From NCBI RefSeq assembly GCF_007097365.1, contig NZ_VJZR01000015.1:1-64000 (forward strand): a stretch of DNA of 64,000 bases, written 5' to 3'. The notes beneath the pieces were generated by a model that was given only the letters and a program-made list of their open reading frames with translations, made no database searches and was not told the DNA's origin. Both the position numbers and the translations under genes were made by a program. Source of the stretch: Flavobacterium franklandianum (GTDB taxonomy: Bacteria > Bacteroidota > Bacteroidia > Flavobacteriales > Flavobacteriaceae). Shown piece by piece: positions 9,476 to 18,729 of the stretch. The first letter of the stretch is position 1; each line of letters begins with the position of its first letter.

Positions 9476-12400
9476 TTATAAAATTGTATTGTTTTTTTTG
9501 AGGATATCTTCTGCCAGTTTTTTCTCTGTGATATCACGAATAAAACACTGAATTACTTTATGATTATCTACTTTATATTGATTACTAATGAACTCTACAT
9601 AAATCTTTTTTCCCTTAGCAGATTCTAGTGGCAAGTTTTCATATCGAATGATGCTTTTTTTCTGTAATTCAGTAAAGTTTTCTTTATTGGCAATGATGTC
9701 TTTGAGAAATCCAATTTCCCAAATTGCTTTTTCAAGAAATTCTTCTTTTGAATAGCCCAAAAGTTTAATTAAAAAAGGATTTACATCAGTAATTTTTCCA
9801 GTATCAGCATCCAGCATAAGAATTCCGTCTTTGGCGGATTCGAATAGGTGACGATATTGTGTTTCTCTATTTAACTCTAATGATTTATTAGCGTTCTTTA
9901 GTTCTAATTCTAGTTTTTTAAACTTTGTAATATTATTAAAGGTGAACACTAATCCATCAATATGATCATCAATAGTGCGGTATGGCATAATCTTTATATT
10001 AAACCATCTTTCATCAATTGTTTCGATTTCGTTTTCTATTGAAGTCAGGTTTTTGATAACTAATTTTGCGTTTGTTCCTATTTCTGGATATTTTAAGTCG
10101 GTAACCAAATCGGTAAAAGGTCTTCCAATATCGGAGGCACGTACTTTAAATATTTCAGTAATTGGATCAGTAAATCGGCGAATATTTAGTTCTTTGTCAA
10201 GAAAAAGTGTTGCTATTTCAGTACTATTAAGGAGGTTTTTCATATCATTGATTGACCGTGAAAAATCGGCTACCTTATTTTGAAGTTCGCTGTTTACAGT
10301 TTGTAATTCTTCATTGAGACTCTGCATTTCTTCCTTGGATGTTGTTAATTCCTCGTTAGTAGACTGTAATTCCTCATTTGTTGATTGCAGTTCCTCATTA
10401 GTAGATTTTAACTCTTCTTGCGAAGTTTGCATTTCTTCACGAACTGTTTGCAAGTCTTCAAAGCATTGATTGAGCTCCAGCTCCAGCTCCAGTTCTATCT
10501 TGTTTGAGGAAGTGCTTAGGTTAGCTGTTTTAAGATTATTTGCTACTTTAGATTCTACTATTTCAGAAACGTCATTAAAAACAACTAGAATCATATCTTT
10601 TATGGCTTCTGGTTTTTCCAGTCGTTGAATTGTAATGTCTACAAATTGATTTTTGCTATTTTCTATTTTTACATTTTTCAGTTTTACTGGATCATACGTT
10701 TTTAAAGATTTTTGAAAATTTGCTGGAAATACTATTCGTAAACCTTCACGAAGCATGGCATAAATATTCCAGTTTGCTTTTCCGGCAACGGGTTCCAGAT
10801 ATTTGCCAGTTCGACCGGTAATGTATATAATATCGCCTTTATCGTTGACCATAACACTGGCAGGCGTAAATTGCTGAAGCAAAATTTGATCAGCGAGTGT
10901 TTGTATATTTTCGACAACTTTTTGGGGCGACTTCATTTTTGGCGTTGTTTTGTTTGTTATTGAAAAAGAACTTGGAAAATCAAGTAGTCTCGATTCTCTT
11001 GGTATCAAAGAACGTTTAAATAGTTTTAATTTTGAGTCAATAACTTCAAAACCTTCATTACCATTACCTAGAGTTTCGGCTGAGCCCAGTATCATAATTC
11101 CTCCTTGGTTAAGGCTGTAATTAAAAAGGGCCATCAATTTATTTTGCAATTCAGATTCCATATAAATCAACATATTGCGACAAGTGAGGATATCGAGTTT
11201 GGTAAAAGGCGGGTCTTTTATCACGTTTTGTGGTGCAAAAACTATCATTTCTCTAATAGCAGCGTTCACACGATAGCCTTCATTATCCCCAATAAAAAAT
11301 TTGGAAATGCGTTCAGGTGAAACATCTGTAACTATGTTTTGATGAAAAACACCTTTTCGAGCTTTTTCTATAGCCTCATAGTCAAGATCAGTTGCAAATA
11401 TTTGCAAACTTAGGTTTTTATGGCTTTTAACTTTTGCTAATGTTTCTTTAAAAACAATAGCTAACGAATACGCTTCTTCACCTGTTGAACAGCCCGTTAC
11501 CCAAGCTCTTAATGTATACCCATTTGGTAGTTTTTCAAGCATTTCCGGAAGTACTTCTTCTCCTAGCTTTTTCCAGACTTCAGGATCACGAAAAAAGCTG
11601 GTAACGCCAATAAGTAATTCTTTAAAAAGTATTTCGGTTTCTTTAGGGTTTTCGAGCATTAATCGGACATAATTTTGGATTTTGTCTATTTTATGAATGC
11701 CTTTGCGTCTTTCGATACGGCGAAACAAGGTGCTATTTTTGTACATCGAGAAATCGTGACCCGTTTGTTCTCGGAGTAAGATGATAATTTTGTCAAGGTT
11801 GCTTTTATTTTTTATATCTAATTCTAAATCTATTTTGGCTTGCGGCATAAATTTAAGAAATTCTATTAGTTTAGTAGGTAATTCTTCTACAGGAGCAATG
11901 ATATCAGGAACTATTGCTTCAGTTGCCCTACTTGGCATACTATCGAATTTTGCAGTAGTAGGTTCTTGTACGAGAACGATTCCGTTTTTTTCTTTGATGG
12001 CTTTTACTCCTAAACTGCCATCAGAACCCATTCCGGAAAGTATAATTCCAATACTATTTTCCTGCCTGTCATTGGCCAGCGAACGAAAGAAAAAATCGAT
12101 AGGTAAGCGAATGCTGTGGGTTACTACTGGTGCAAATAAATATAATTTGCTATTAAGAATCGACATGCTTTTGTTAGGAGGAATCACATAAACGCAGTTT
12201 GGTCTTACTTTTTGACCATCCGTAACCTGAGAAACGGTCATAGAAGTCATTCTTTGCAACAACTCGGGCATCATACCTATGTGGTTTGGGTCAAGGTGTT
12301 GAATGATTATGAATGCCATTCCGTTATCATCAGGGATATTAGTAAAGAACTGTTCTAATGTTTCGAGTCCACCAGCAGAACAACCAATCGCAACTATAGG

Positions 12401-12490
12401 AAAATCAGTATTTCCACTATTATTAGGCTTGAAAATTTCAGATGGTATTGAAATCGAAAGTTCTTCCACTTTATTTTTATCTGTTTTCAT
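9476..12490 (-). CDS. CheB-CheR fusion with coiled coil and PAS domains
   Basis: A 1004-residue fusion. CheB methylesterase part (about 28-215) shows catalytic Ser in GCSAGG, His in IQHLDPNH and Asp in SGMGSDG. A CheR methyltransferase part (about 228-500) follows, with GVTSFFRD, the SAM site WVTGCSTGEEAYSLA and CRNMLIY. Then come a PAS-like region, a long coiled coil (about 663-747) built of repeated STNEELQ heptads, and two further PAS domains (about 745-870 and 880-1000). There is no kinase domain. No MCP, CheA, CheW or flagellar gene is nearby, so this is an orphan hybrid that presumably works with the adjacent PAS kinases rather than in classical chemotaxis. A GAG-CTx repeat encodes an ELELELEL tract around residue 665. 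Confidence 0.9.
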   Translation of the reverse strand: MKTDKNKVEELSISIPSEIFKPNNSGNTDFPIVAIGCSAGGLETLEQFFTNIPDDNGMAFIIIQHLDPNHIGMMPELLQRMTSMTVSQVTDGQKVRPNCVYVIPPNKSMSILNSKLYLFAPVVTHSIRLPIDFFFRSLANDRQENSIGIILSGMGSDGSLGVKAIKEKNGIVLVQEPTTAKFDSMPSRATEAIVPDIIAPVEELPTKLIEFLKFMPQAKIDLELDIKNKSNLDKIIILLREQTGHDFSMYKNSTLFRRIERRKGIHKIDKIQNYVRLMLENPKETEILFKELLIGVTSFFRDPEVWKKLGEEVLPEMLEKLPNGYTLRAWVTGCSTGEEAYSLAIVFKETLAKVKSHKNLSLQIFATDLDYEAIEKARKGVFHQNIVTDVSPERISKFFIGDNEGYRVNAAIREMIVFAPQNVIKDPPFTKLDILTCRNMLIYMESELQNKLMALFNYSLNQGGIMILGSAETLGNGNEGFEVIDSKLKLFKRSLIPRESRLLDFPSSFSITNKTTPKMKSPQKVVENIQTLADQILLQQFTPASVMVNDKGDIIYITGRTGKYLEPVAGKANWNIYAMLREGLRIVFPANFQKSLKTYDPVKLKNVKIENSKNQFVDITIQRLEKPEAIKDMILVVFNDVSEIVESKVANNLKTANLSTSSNKIELELELELNQCFEDLQTVREEMQTSQEELKSTNEELQSTNEELQSTNEELTTSKEEMQSLNEELQTVNSELQNKVADFSRSINDMKNLLNSTEIATLFLDKELNIRRFTDPITEIFKVRASDIGRPFTDLVTDLKYPEIGTNAKLVIKNLTSIENEIETIDERWFNIKIMPYRTIDDHIDGLVFTFNNITKFKKLELELKNANKSLELNRETQYRHLFESAKDGILMLDADTGKITDVNPFLIKLLGYSKEEFLEKAIWEIGFLKDIIANKENFTELQKKSIIRYENLPLESAKGKKIYVEFISNQYKVDNHKVIQCFIRDITEKKLAEDILKKNNTIL

Positions 12491-12811
12491 CTAGCAATAC
12501 TATTATTAAATTAAAGAATAAAATAGATTTGAATTAAAACTCAAAACTAATAACTGAGTAAGTCGAAAGTTTAAAAGTCTTATAGTCAAAAGAATAAATA
12601 TTAGGGTTATCGATTCAAAATCAATTAGTTACACTATTATGTCTAATTTTAAAACACGACATTATACAATGGTTAATACTTATTATTTATCAAATTTAAG
12701 CAATTATTCTTAAAATTATAGTGGTTTTTTAATAATTTTGACAGTGAATGGAATTATAAAAAAGTACTGTAGATATAAAAAATATGCTTGGTTTAGGTAA
12801 GCTTTACTATT
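12491..12811. other. Intergenic region, no gene seen
   Basis: About 320 bp of AT-rich sequence between the NTF2-like gene and the CheB-CheR gene. Apart from the candidate -7 box at 12542 I see no ORF, strong hairpin or repeat. Confidence 0.6.
12542..12549 (-). promoter_or_regulatory. Candidate -7 box for the signalling operon
   Basis: The minus strand reads TAGTTTTG, matching the Bacteroidota -7 pattern TAnnTTTG, about 52 nt before the CheB-CheR start. No TTG is seen at the usual -33 distance, so this is a weak call. Confidence 0.35.
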
Positions 12812-13291
12812 CTAAATTTGAATCTTTTTTTGACTGTAGTTTTTTAGATTCATTCGAGCCTGATTTTGAATTTTATTTTGCATAAATCCAGTCCAACCCA
12901 AAAGAAATCCCTTGATTCCTAGTGCTTGTTTGGACCATTTCCAAATGTCAAAATCATCGGTATGTTTAATAATCAAGCCATCTTTAAACAGGAATTTTGC
13001 TGAAATAGAATTTTCTATTTTGCGATTAGTTTTGCTAAAATTATATTTTACAATCCAAAAAGCGGAACCTAGATGTTCGTTCGCTTTTACTTGGGATAAG
13101 TCAATTTTTAAGTTTCCTTTGGTTCTTTCGATAAGCATTTTCCACATTTGACGCACTTCTTCGCCTTTTAATTGACCAAATGCAGGATCACTAAACTGTA
13201 CGTTTGGATGATAGTATTCGCACATTTGTTCAGCATCTCCATCTGAAAAAGCGGTGTAAAATTTATTTATGGTGGTTTCGTTTGGAGTCAT
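12812..13291 (-). CDS. NTF2-like (SnoaL-type) protein
   Basis: A 159-residue protein with the opening pattern of the NTF2/SnoaL fold: an N-terminal helix followed by FYTAFSDGDAEQMCEYYHP and the FSDPAFG segment, then alternating strands (IVKYNFSKT, ISAKFLFKDGLI, HTDDFDIWKW). Members of this fold bind or transform small molecules or act as binding scaffolds; the substrate cannot be told. The final 20-25 residues are rich in K, N and Q and probably disordered. No signal peptide. A -7-like box (TATTTTTG on the minus strand, 13340-13347) lies about 50 nt before the ATG. Confidence 0.7.
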   Translation of the reverse strand: MTPNETTINKFYTAFSDGDAEQMCEYYHPNVQFSDPAFGQLKGEEVRQMWKMLIERTKGNLKIDLSQVKANEHLGSAFWIVKYNFSKTNRKIENSISAKFLFKDGLIIKHTDDFDIWKWSKQALGIKGFLLGWTGFMQNKIQNQARMNLKNYSQKKIQI

Positions 13292-13440
13292 CTTTAAAAA
13301 ATATGTGTAAGTAAAACTAATAATTTATTTTAGATTTTACAAAAATATTTTTTTGGTGTCTAATTTTAGTAATCAAATAAGTATTTAATCGAATTTTAAG
13401 AACACTTCAATTGGTTTTGAAATCTAGTAATGAACATTTG

Positions 13441-14118
13441 TTATTGTATTTTCAATAATAAATTTGGATTGGGACAATTTTCTAAATAATATTCCAAATC
13501 ATTTTTGCTGCAAACCCCGGGATAATCGCTAAAATTTTTGCCAATATTTTTAATAATTTGAAAATGCAAATGCGGTGCATAACCACCATTTACAGACGAG
13601 TCGCCCAAAGTGGCTAGTTGTTGTTTTTTTTTGAAAAACGTATTAATTTCAATATCTTCAATACTTTCTGCTGATAAATGCCCGTATAAAGTATAGAAAG
13701 TTTGATTTTCAAGACTGTGTTTCAAGATAATTGTTGGCCCATAATTTCCAGCTCCCGTATTATAATCAAAACCATAAACGGTTCCGTCAAGAGCTGCTAA
13801 AACTGCTGTTCCGGCTTTGATCCACAAATCTATCCCAATGTGAATGTTTCGTTCGCTGGCTTGCTCATCATTAAAAAGAGCTTTTTGTTTGTATAAATTT
13901 CGCACCTCATTATATCCTCCAAAAGCCACTTTTGCCTTGTTTTTGCGAAGGTGGTCTTCGATAAAAGTTTCAAAAGCATTTGGATTTCTCAAGTCAACTT
14001 CAGATAATTCTGAATTTGAAACAGATAAATCAATAGGGGTATATTGCGAATAGGGAATGGAGTCGTCAATGACTTTTGAGTTGTCGAGCTTCGAAAAAAG
14101 GGTTTCTATTGTTGGCAT
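13441..14118 (-). CDS. M23 family peptidase-like protein without signal peptide
   Basis: The C-terminal two thirds (about 95-215) resemble the LytM/M23 zinc endopeptidase fold: HIGIDLW supplies the H-x(3)-D zinc ligands and HLHFQI the HxH motif, separated by the usual AGTAVLAALDGTVYGF and YGHLS segments. Such enzymes normally cut peptidoglycan peptide bridges outside the cytoplasm. Here the N-terminus (MPTIETLFSK) has no hydrophobic signal segment and no lipobox, so export is unexplained; a cytoplasmic or non-peptidoglycan role is possible. 225 residues. Lies 22 bp downstream of the CLC channel gene and probably is co-transcribed with it. Confidence 0.75.
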   Translation of the reverse strand: MPTIETLFSKLDNSKVIDDSIPYSQYTPIDLSVSNSELSEVDLRNPNAFETFIEDHLRKNKAKVAFGGYNEVRNLYKQKALFNDEQASERNIHIGIDLWIKAGTAVLAALDGTVYGFDYNTGAGNYGPTIILKHSLENQTFYTLYGHLSAESIEDIEINTFFKKKQQLATLGDSSVNGGYAPHLHFQIIKNIGKNFSDYPGVCSKNDLEYYLENCPNPNLLLKIQ

Positions 14119-14140
14119 ATTGATTATTACTAATTCTAAA

Positions 14141-15934
14141 TTATTCTATGGTCATCGATTTTAGTTTGGTTCTGTAGGCTTCAAGTGCAATTGATTTAGA
14201 AATAAACCCAAAATAGTCTCCATTTTTGATAACAGGCAAAAAGTGAACTTTTGTTTTTTCGAACTTGTTCATCACCGTTTCCATACTGTCGGTGGGGTAG
14301 ATAACATCGATTGGTTTTCTCATAATTTCTTTGATCAAAGTATATTTTACCCGATATTGATTGAAAATAATTCCTCTAACATCATTGAAATGTACCACAC
14401 CAAGCATTTTGTTTTCTTCATTAATAACCGCAAAAATTACCTGATTGGAATGCGAAATCAAATCTACTAATTTCTCCAAATTTTCATTTGGCAAAACGGT
14501 TAAATAATCGGTTTGAATAATAGAATTAGTGTCTAAAGTCGAAAGAATATTGGTGTCCTTGTTGCTGGTAAAAACGTTTCCTTTTTTTACTAAACTTTTT
14601 GTATCCAGCGAATGTTTTTCAAATCTTTTTGAAATGGCAAAACTAATAGAGGCTACAATCATTAAAGGAATCATTAGCGAATAACCACCTGTAATTTCGG
14701 CAATTAGAAAGATAGCGGTCAATGGAGCGTGAAACAATCCGCTAAGAATTCCCGCCATTCCTACCAATGTAAAATTGCTTATCGGTAAAGCTGTAAGTCC
14801 AGTTAAATTTAAAAATTTGGAAAAGAAAAAGCCAACATAAGAGCCTAAAAATAGAGAGGGAGCAAAGTTTCCTCCATTTCCTCCGCTTCCTAATGTGATG
14901 CCGGTTGCAAATACTTTGAGTAACATTGTTAATCCTACAAACAGTAGAAGCACCCAACTATTGTTTCTAAAACTACTGAACAAAGTGTTTTCAAGTAATT
15001 TGCCTGGGTCACTTTCGGATAATATTTTAATACTTTCGTAACCTTCACCAAATAATGTTGGAAAAATAAAAATCATTATGGCCAAAATCGAAGCCCCAAA
15101 AAAAGCTTTTTTGTAGGGGGTAAATCGGAGTCTGGCAAAATAATGTTCCACTCTTTGAAAATTTCTAGAATAATATACAGCAACAAATCCTGTACAAATT
15201 CCGAGTAATACATAATACGGAATGTTATGATAATCAAAAATTTGTTGTTGTTTGAAGGACAATAAAACCGTCTCGTCTAAGACAACTACAGATACTAAAG
15301 CGCCTGTTGCAGCTGCAATCATAATAGGAGTAAAGGCAGAAATACTCACATCGACCAATAACACTTCGATAGCAAATAAAACGCCTGCAATTGGCGCATT
15401 AAAAGCCGCTCCAATTCCTGCGGCAACACCACAACCTATGAGTAAAGTTCTGTCTTTGTAGCTTAATTTGAATCGTTGCGCATAGTTGGAGCCAAATGCT
15501 GCACCCGTTATTACAATAGGACTTTCTAAACCTGCCGATCCGCCTAGACCAACGGTAAGAGAGCTTGTTATGATTTGAGCATACATTTGTTTTTTTGGAA
15601 TAATACTGGCTTTTTTGGCAACAGCATATAATATTTGAGAAGTCCCTTTTTCGATAGTTCCGCCCAAAACTCTTTTGACTACAAAAACGGTAAGTAAAAT
15701 ACCGATAACTGGCAAAAGTACTTTGATGTATCCAAATTTAAAAAGACTAGTATTACTAGTAAGATAAGTGGCAAAAACAAATACCCAATGTGCAAAAGTT
15801 TTCAAAACTATTACCGCAAAAGCGGATAAAATTCCAACCAAAACGCTTGAAACAAAAATAAACTGCTTGCTAGTAAGTTTGTTTTGAGCTAATATGGTAA
15901 AATATTCAAGTTTCTGGATGATTTTTTTGAGCAT
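14141..15934 (-). CDS. CLC-type chloride channel/antiporter with CBS pair
   Basis: A 597-residue integral membrane protein of the CLC family. Roughly ten hydrophobic helices span residues 25-445. The anion-pathway motif that is GxEGP in E. coli ClcA appears as GSAGLESP with the gating glutamate at E137, and the second motif GxFxP appears as GNFAPSLF, preceded by GSGGNGG. Two CBS domains fill the C-terminus (about 465-590), as in many bacterial CLCs, and would sense nucleotides or ionic strength. Whether it is a channel or an H+/Cl- exchanger cannot be decided here. A TAGTTTTGC box lies just upstream (15955-15962). Confidence 0.88.
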   Translation of the reverse strand: MLKKIIQKLEYFTILAQNKLTSKQFIFVSSVLVGILSAFAVIVLKTFAHWVFVFATYLTSNTSLFKFGYIKVLLPVIGILLTVFVVKRVLGGTIEKGTSQILYAVAKKASIIPKKQMYAQIITSSLTVGLGGSAGLESPIVITGAAFGSNYAQRFKLSYKDRTLLIGCGVAAGIGAAFNAPIAGVLFAIEVLLVDVSISAFTPIMIAAATGALVSVVVLDETVLLSFKQQQIFDYHNIPYYVLLGICTGFVAVYYSRNFQRVEHYFARLRFTPYKKAFFGASILAIMIFIFPTLFGEGYESIKILSESDPGKLLENTLFSSFRNNSWVLLLFVGLTMLLKVFATGITLGSGGNGGNFAPSLFLGSYVGFFFSKFLNLTGLTALPISNFTLVGMAGILSGLFHAPLTAIFLIAEITGGYSLMIPLMIVASISFAISKRFEKHSLDTKSLVKKGNVFTSNKDTNILSTLDTNSIIQTDYLTVLPNENLEKLVDLISHSNQVIFAVINEENKMLGVVHFNDVRGIIFNQYRVKYTLIKEIMRKPIDVIYPTDSMETVMNKFEKTKVHFLPVIKNGDYFGFISKSIALEAYRTKLKSMTIE

Positions 15935-15954
15935 TTTTCTTTTTAAGAGTTATG

Positions 15955-15962
15955 CAAAACTA
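15955..15962 (-). promoter_or_regulatory. Candidate -7 box for CLC gene
   Basis: Minus strand TAGTTTTG, 21 nt before the ATG of the CLC gene, matches TAnnTTTG. A CAA (TTG on the minus strand) occurs at 15978-15980, somewhat closer than the usual 19-21 nt spacing. Confidence 0.45.
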
Positions 15963-15976
15963 CTACAATTTTAATC

Positions 15977-16645
15977 TCAAATTATATTTTTTAGCGCTTC
16001 TTTTGTGCTTAATGGTTTTAAATTGGTGTTGCTGACATAGTTTTTTACCGCTTGAGGATTTGTTTTTGCATATTCTCTCAAAGCCCAACCAATGGCTTTT
16101 TGAATGAAAAACTCATTGGAATTTTTATGTTTTTCGCATTCGGATTTTAGTAAATCGAAATTGGTTTTTTGTTTGTAACCCAATTGAAAAAGAATAGCAC
16201 TTCGGTTGAGCCATAAATTTTCGGAATTCGAAAAGCGCTCAATTACTTTTTTGGTTTCTAATGGGAATTCTAATAAATATTCGCCTAAAATATATTTGGC
16301 AATCGTGTCCACACTATCCCACCAAGAATTGGTGGTTAACAATTTCTCAATAAGATGAATGTCTTCTTTTTTGTAATTTCCTTTTAGTTGTTTGATTAGG
16401 ATTTCTATAGCGCAATAGTGAAATTCACGTTCGTTTTTTTCGAAAAGTTCCAATGCTATTGCTCTTGCATTTTCTAAAATTTCCAGTTGGTTTTCTTTGC
16501 AAAGGGTCTTGAAAATCTGTCTTCTATCTTCCGTTTTTATTCCAAAAAATGAAAAATGATTCCGCATATATTTTGCCATCGCCAACCCATTTTCAGGATG
16601 GCTTTCTTTATAAAAAGCGGTTTCTAAAGAGGATATAAAAATCAT
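15977..16645 (-). CDS. AlkD-like DNA alkylation repair protein
   Basis: A 222-residue all-helical protein of the DNA alkylation repair (HEAT-like repeat) family, predicted to excise alkylated purines. Family landmarks are visible: MAKYMRNHFSFFGIKTEDRR near the N-terminus, TNSWWDSVDTIAKYILGEYL in the middle (with the W and D characteristic of the active-site groove), and FIQKAIGWALREYAKTNP near the end. The ATG at 16645 (MIFISS) is chosen over 16669, whose eight extra residues are hydrophobic and not family-like. Its upstream region is a 98-bp repeat array, so the promoter is obscured. Confidence 0.85.
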   Translation of the reverse strand: MIFISSLETAFYKESHPENGLAMAKYMRNHFSFFGIKTEDRRQIFKTLCKENQLEILENARAIALELFEKNEREFHYCAIEILIKQLKGNYKKEDIHLIEKLLTTNSWWDSVDTIAKYILGEYLLEFPLETKKVIERFSNSENLWLNRSAILFQLGYKQKTNFDLLKSECEKHKNSNEFFIQKAIGWALREYAKTNPQAVKNYVSNTNLKPLSTKEALKNII

Positions 16646-16670
16646 ATTTACAAAAATTATAATTCCCACT

Positions 16671-16980
16671 TCGGGGGCTAGAGCGATGTCATTAAGTTAC
16701 CCTTTATTTGTCATTCTGACGAAGGAAGAATCTCGTGTTAGTTGCTCACGTTTGTTGAGATTCTTCCTTCGGGGGCTAGAGCGATGTCATTAAGTTACCC
16801 TTTATTTGTCATTCTGACGAAGGAAGAATCTCGTGTTAGTTGCTCACGTTTGTTGAGATTCTTCCTTCGGAGGCTAGAGCGAGGTCATTAAGTTACCCTT
16901 TATTTGTCATTCTGACGAAGGAAGAATCTCGTGTTAGTTGCTCACGTTTGTTGAGATTCTTCCTTCCTCAGAATGACAAA
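16671..16980. repeat. Three tandem copies of a 98-bp hairpin-forming repeat
   Basis: Units start at 16671, 16769 and 16867 with an exact 98-bp period. Units 1 and 2 are identical; unit 3 differs at two positions. Each unit holds an inverted repeat: the arm in unit 1 (16709-16734, ending gaagaatctc) pairs with 16757-16770 (gagattcttccttc) around a 22-nt loop (16735-16756). The array ends with a partner arm tcctcagaatgaca (16965-16978). A related element with an inverted loop lies at 39966-40067. No variable spacers exist, so this is not a CRISPR array. Confidence 0.92.
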
Positions 16981-16989
16981 ATCAATGGC

Positions 16990-17049
16990 AATGGCAAAAA
17001 AAATCTGAAATCTGAAATCTGCAATCTGCAATTTGAAATCTGCAATCTA
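16990..17049. repeat. Heptamer tandem repeat aatctga/aatctgc abutting ggt
   Basis: About eight units of a 7-bp repeat (aatctga, then aatctgc and variants) run up to and into the TAG stop codon of the gamma-glutamyltransferase gene (cta at 17047-17049 on the plus strand). Confidence 0.8.
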
Positions 17050-18729
17050 AAATCCCACCGCCGTATCATCTCCTCTTTTATCGGCTCCGCCTTCCAATTT
17101 TCCATTGGGTAATATCAAAATAGCATCTACTTTTCCAATTACTGGAGTTATTTTTTCGTTGATAATATAACCTTTGGCTTTCAAGTTTTCAAAGGTTTTG
17201 GTGTCGAAAGTATTCGGTTCAAAAGTGATTATATCTGGCAACCATTGATGGTGAAATCGGGGTGCGTTCACCGCTTCTTGCATACTCATTTTGAATTGCG
17301 AAACATTCAAAATAGTTTGCAAAACCGAGGTGATAATAGTGGAACCACCCGGAGTTCCCACAACCATAAATAATTTGCCCTTTTTCTCTACTATAGTTGG
17401 AGTCATCGAACTTAGCATTCTTTTTTGTGGAGCAATACTGTTTGATTCATTCCCAACTAATCCAAACATATTGGGCGTACCCGGTTTCACGCTAAAATCA
17501 TCCATTTCATTATTTAAGAAAAAGCCCAATTCATCACAATAATATTTAGAACCAAATCCGTCATTTAGGGTTGTAGTTGCTGCAATTGCATTGCCAAATT
17601 GATCTACAATAGAATAATGAGTAGTTTCGGTGCTTTCTTTATAAGTTACTTTTCCTTCCTTAACATCCGAAGATAAAGTAGCTTTCTCAAAACTAAAATT
17701 CGACATTCTTTGTTTTAAATATTTTTTGGAAATCAGCCCTTTTATTGGAATTTTTACAAAATCGGGATCACCAAGATAAACGCTTCTATCGGCATAAGCT
17801 CTTCGTTCGGCTTCGACAATTACTTGTATCGCTTCGGTTGAATTATGTCCCATTTGGGCGATATCATAGGGTTCAATCATTTTGAGAATTTCGGCCAAAC
17901 AAATTCCTCCGCTGCTAGGTGGTGGCATCGAAATGATTTTCAAATCCTTGTATTTAAAAGTGATTGGTGTTCTCCATTTGGCTTCATATTTTGCCAAATC
18001 TTCCATTGTGATGAGGGCACCTTTTTGTTGCAAATAATGAACTAATAGTTGAGCAGTTTCACCTTTGTAAAATTCGTCTCTTCCATTTTTTGAAATCCGT
18101 TTCAAAGTCGCTGCTAAAGCTAGATACTTTACCGTGTCATTTTCTTTGAATAGAATAGAAAACAAAGAGTTAGCGCTATTTACTTTTACAATGGCTTCGT
18201 GGTAATTTTTTAATTGATTTTCTTGCTTTTTGGTGACAATAACACCTCTTTCGGCTAAGGCAATCACGGGTTTCAAAATTTCTTCTATGGGTAAAGAACC
18301 TAATTTTTTGTGTACTGCAAAAACACCCGCGATAGTTCCGGGAACTCCAATAGCAAGCGGAGATTCTGTGCTTTTTCCTTTGATAACATTTCCTTTTTCG
18401 TCCAGAAACATATTTTTGGAAGCTGTCAAAGGTGCTTTTTCGCGATAATCCAAAGAACCTATTTCGCCATTCGCTTTTCGGTACACCATAAATCCGCCAC
18501 CGCCAAGATTTCCCGCAACCGGATAAGCTACCGCCAAAGCCAATTCGGTGGCAACCATAGCGTCAAAGGCATTGCCTCCTTTTTTCATAATTTCAACACC
18601 AATTTTTGAAGCTTCTTCCCGCGCTGAAACGACTATTGCTTTTTGAGTAACAAGACCTGTTTGTGCTAGGGTTAGTATTGAAAATAAATGAAAGAAGAAT
18701 AGGGAAATATTAAGGGCTGTTTTATTCAT
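17047..18729 (-). CDS. ggt: Gamma-glutamyltransferase (glutathione hydrolase)
   Basis: Periplasmic or surface N-terminal-nucleophile enzyme that removes the gamma-glutamyl group from glutathione and related compounds. 560 residues with a signal peptide (about 1-22, ending LTLAQ). The precursor would self-cleave before the nucleophile threonine of ETTHYSIVD (about T379), giving large and small subunits. [25 protein letters not shown] (oxyanion region) and the C-terminal [12 protein letters not shown] tail are typical. It overlaps the upstream ACP phosphodiesterase gene by 4 bp (ATGA), so the two are translationally coupled, although no functional link is obvious. The stop codon lies inside a heptamer repeat. 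Confidence 0.93.
   Translation of the reverse strand: MNKTALNISLFFFHLFSILTLAQTGLVTQKAIVVSAREEASKIGVEIMKKGGNAFDAMVATELALAVAYPVAGNLGGGGFMVYRKANGEIGSLDYREKAPLTASKNMFLDEKGNVIKGKSTESPLAIGVPGTIAGVFAVHKKLGSLPIEEILKPVIALAERGVIVTKKQENQLKNYHEAIVKVNSANSLFSILFKENDTVKYLALAATLKRISKNGRDEFYKGETAQLLVHYLQQKGALITMEDLAKYEAKWRTPITFKYKDLKIISMPPPSSGGICLAEILKMIEPYDIAQMGHNSTEAIQVIVEAERRAYADRSVYLGDPDFVKIPIKGLISKKYLKQRMSNFSFEKATLSSDVKEGKVTYKESTETTHYSIVDQFGNAIAATTTLNDGFGSKYYCDELGFFLNNEMDDFSVKPGTPNMFGLVGNESNSIAPQKRMLSSMTPTIVEKKGKLFMVVGTPGGSTIITSVLQTILNVSQFKMSMQEAVNAPRFHHQWLPDIITFEPNTFDTKTFENLKAKGYIINEKITPVIGKVDAILILPNGKLEGGADKRGDDTAVGF

Noticed and set aside
10290-10440. 21-bp periodic DNA repeat in the CheB-CheR gene
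   Set aside because: It follows from heptad repeats (STNEELQ) of a coiled coil, not from a mobile repeat.
10477-10500. CTCCAG hexamer repeat in the CheB-CheR gene
   Set aside because: It encodes the Glu-Leu run that starts the coiled coil; ordinary coding repeat.
16671-16980. Possible CRISPR array (three direct repeats)
   Set aside because: The period is a full 98-bp unit with no variable spacers, and no cas gene is near.
16840-17112. 90-residue plus-strand open frame
   Set aside because: It runs through the 98-bp and heptamer repeats and overlaps ggt; translation is repeat-derived.
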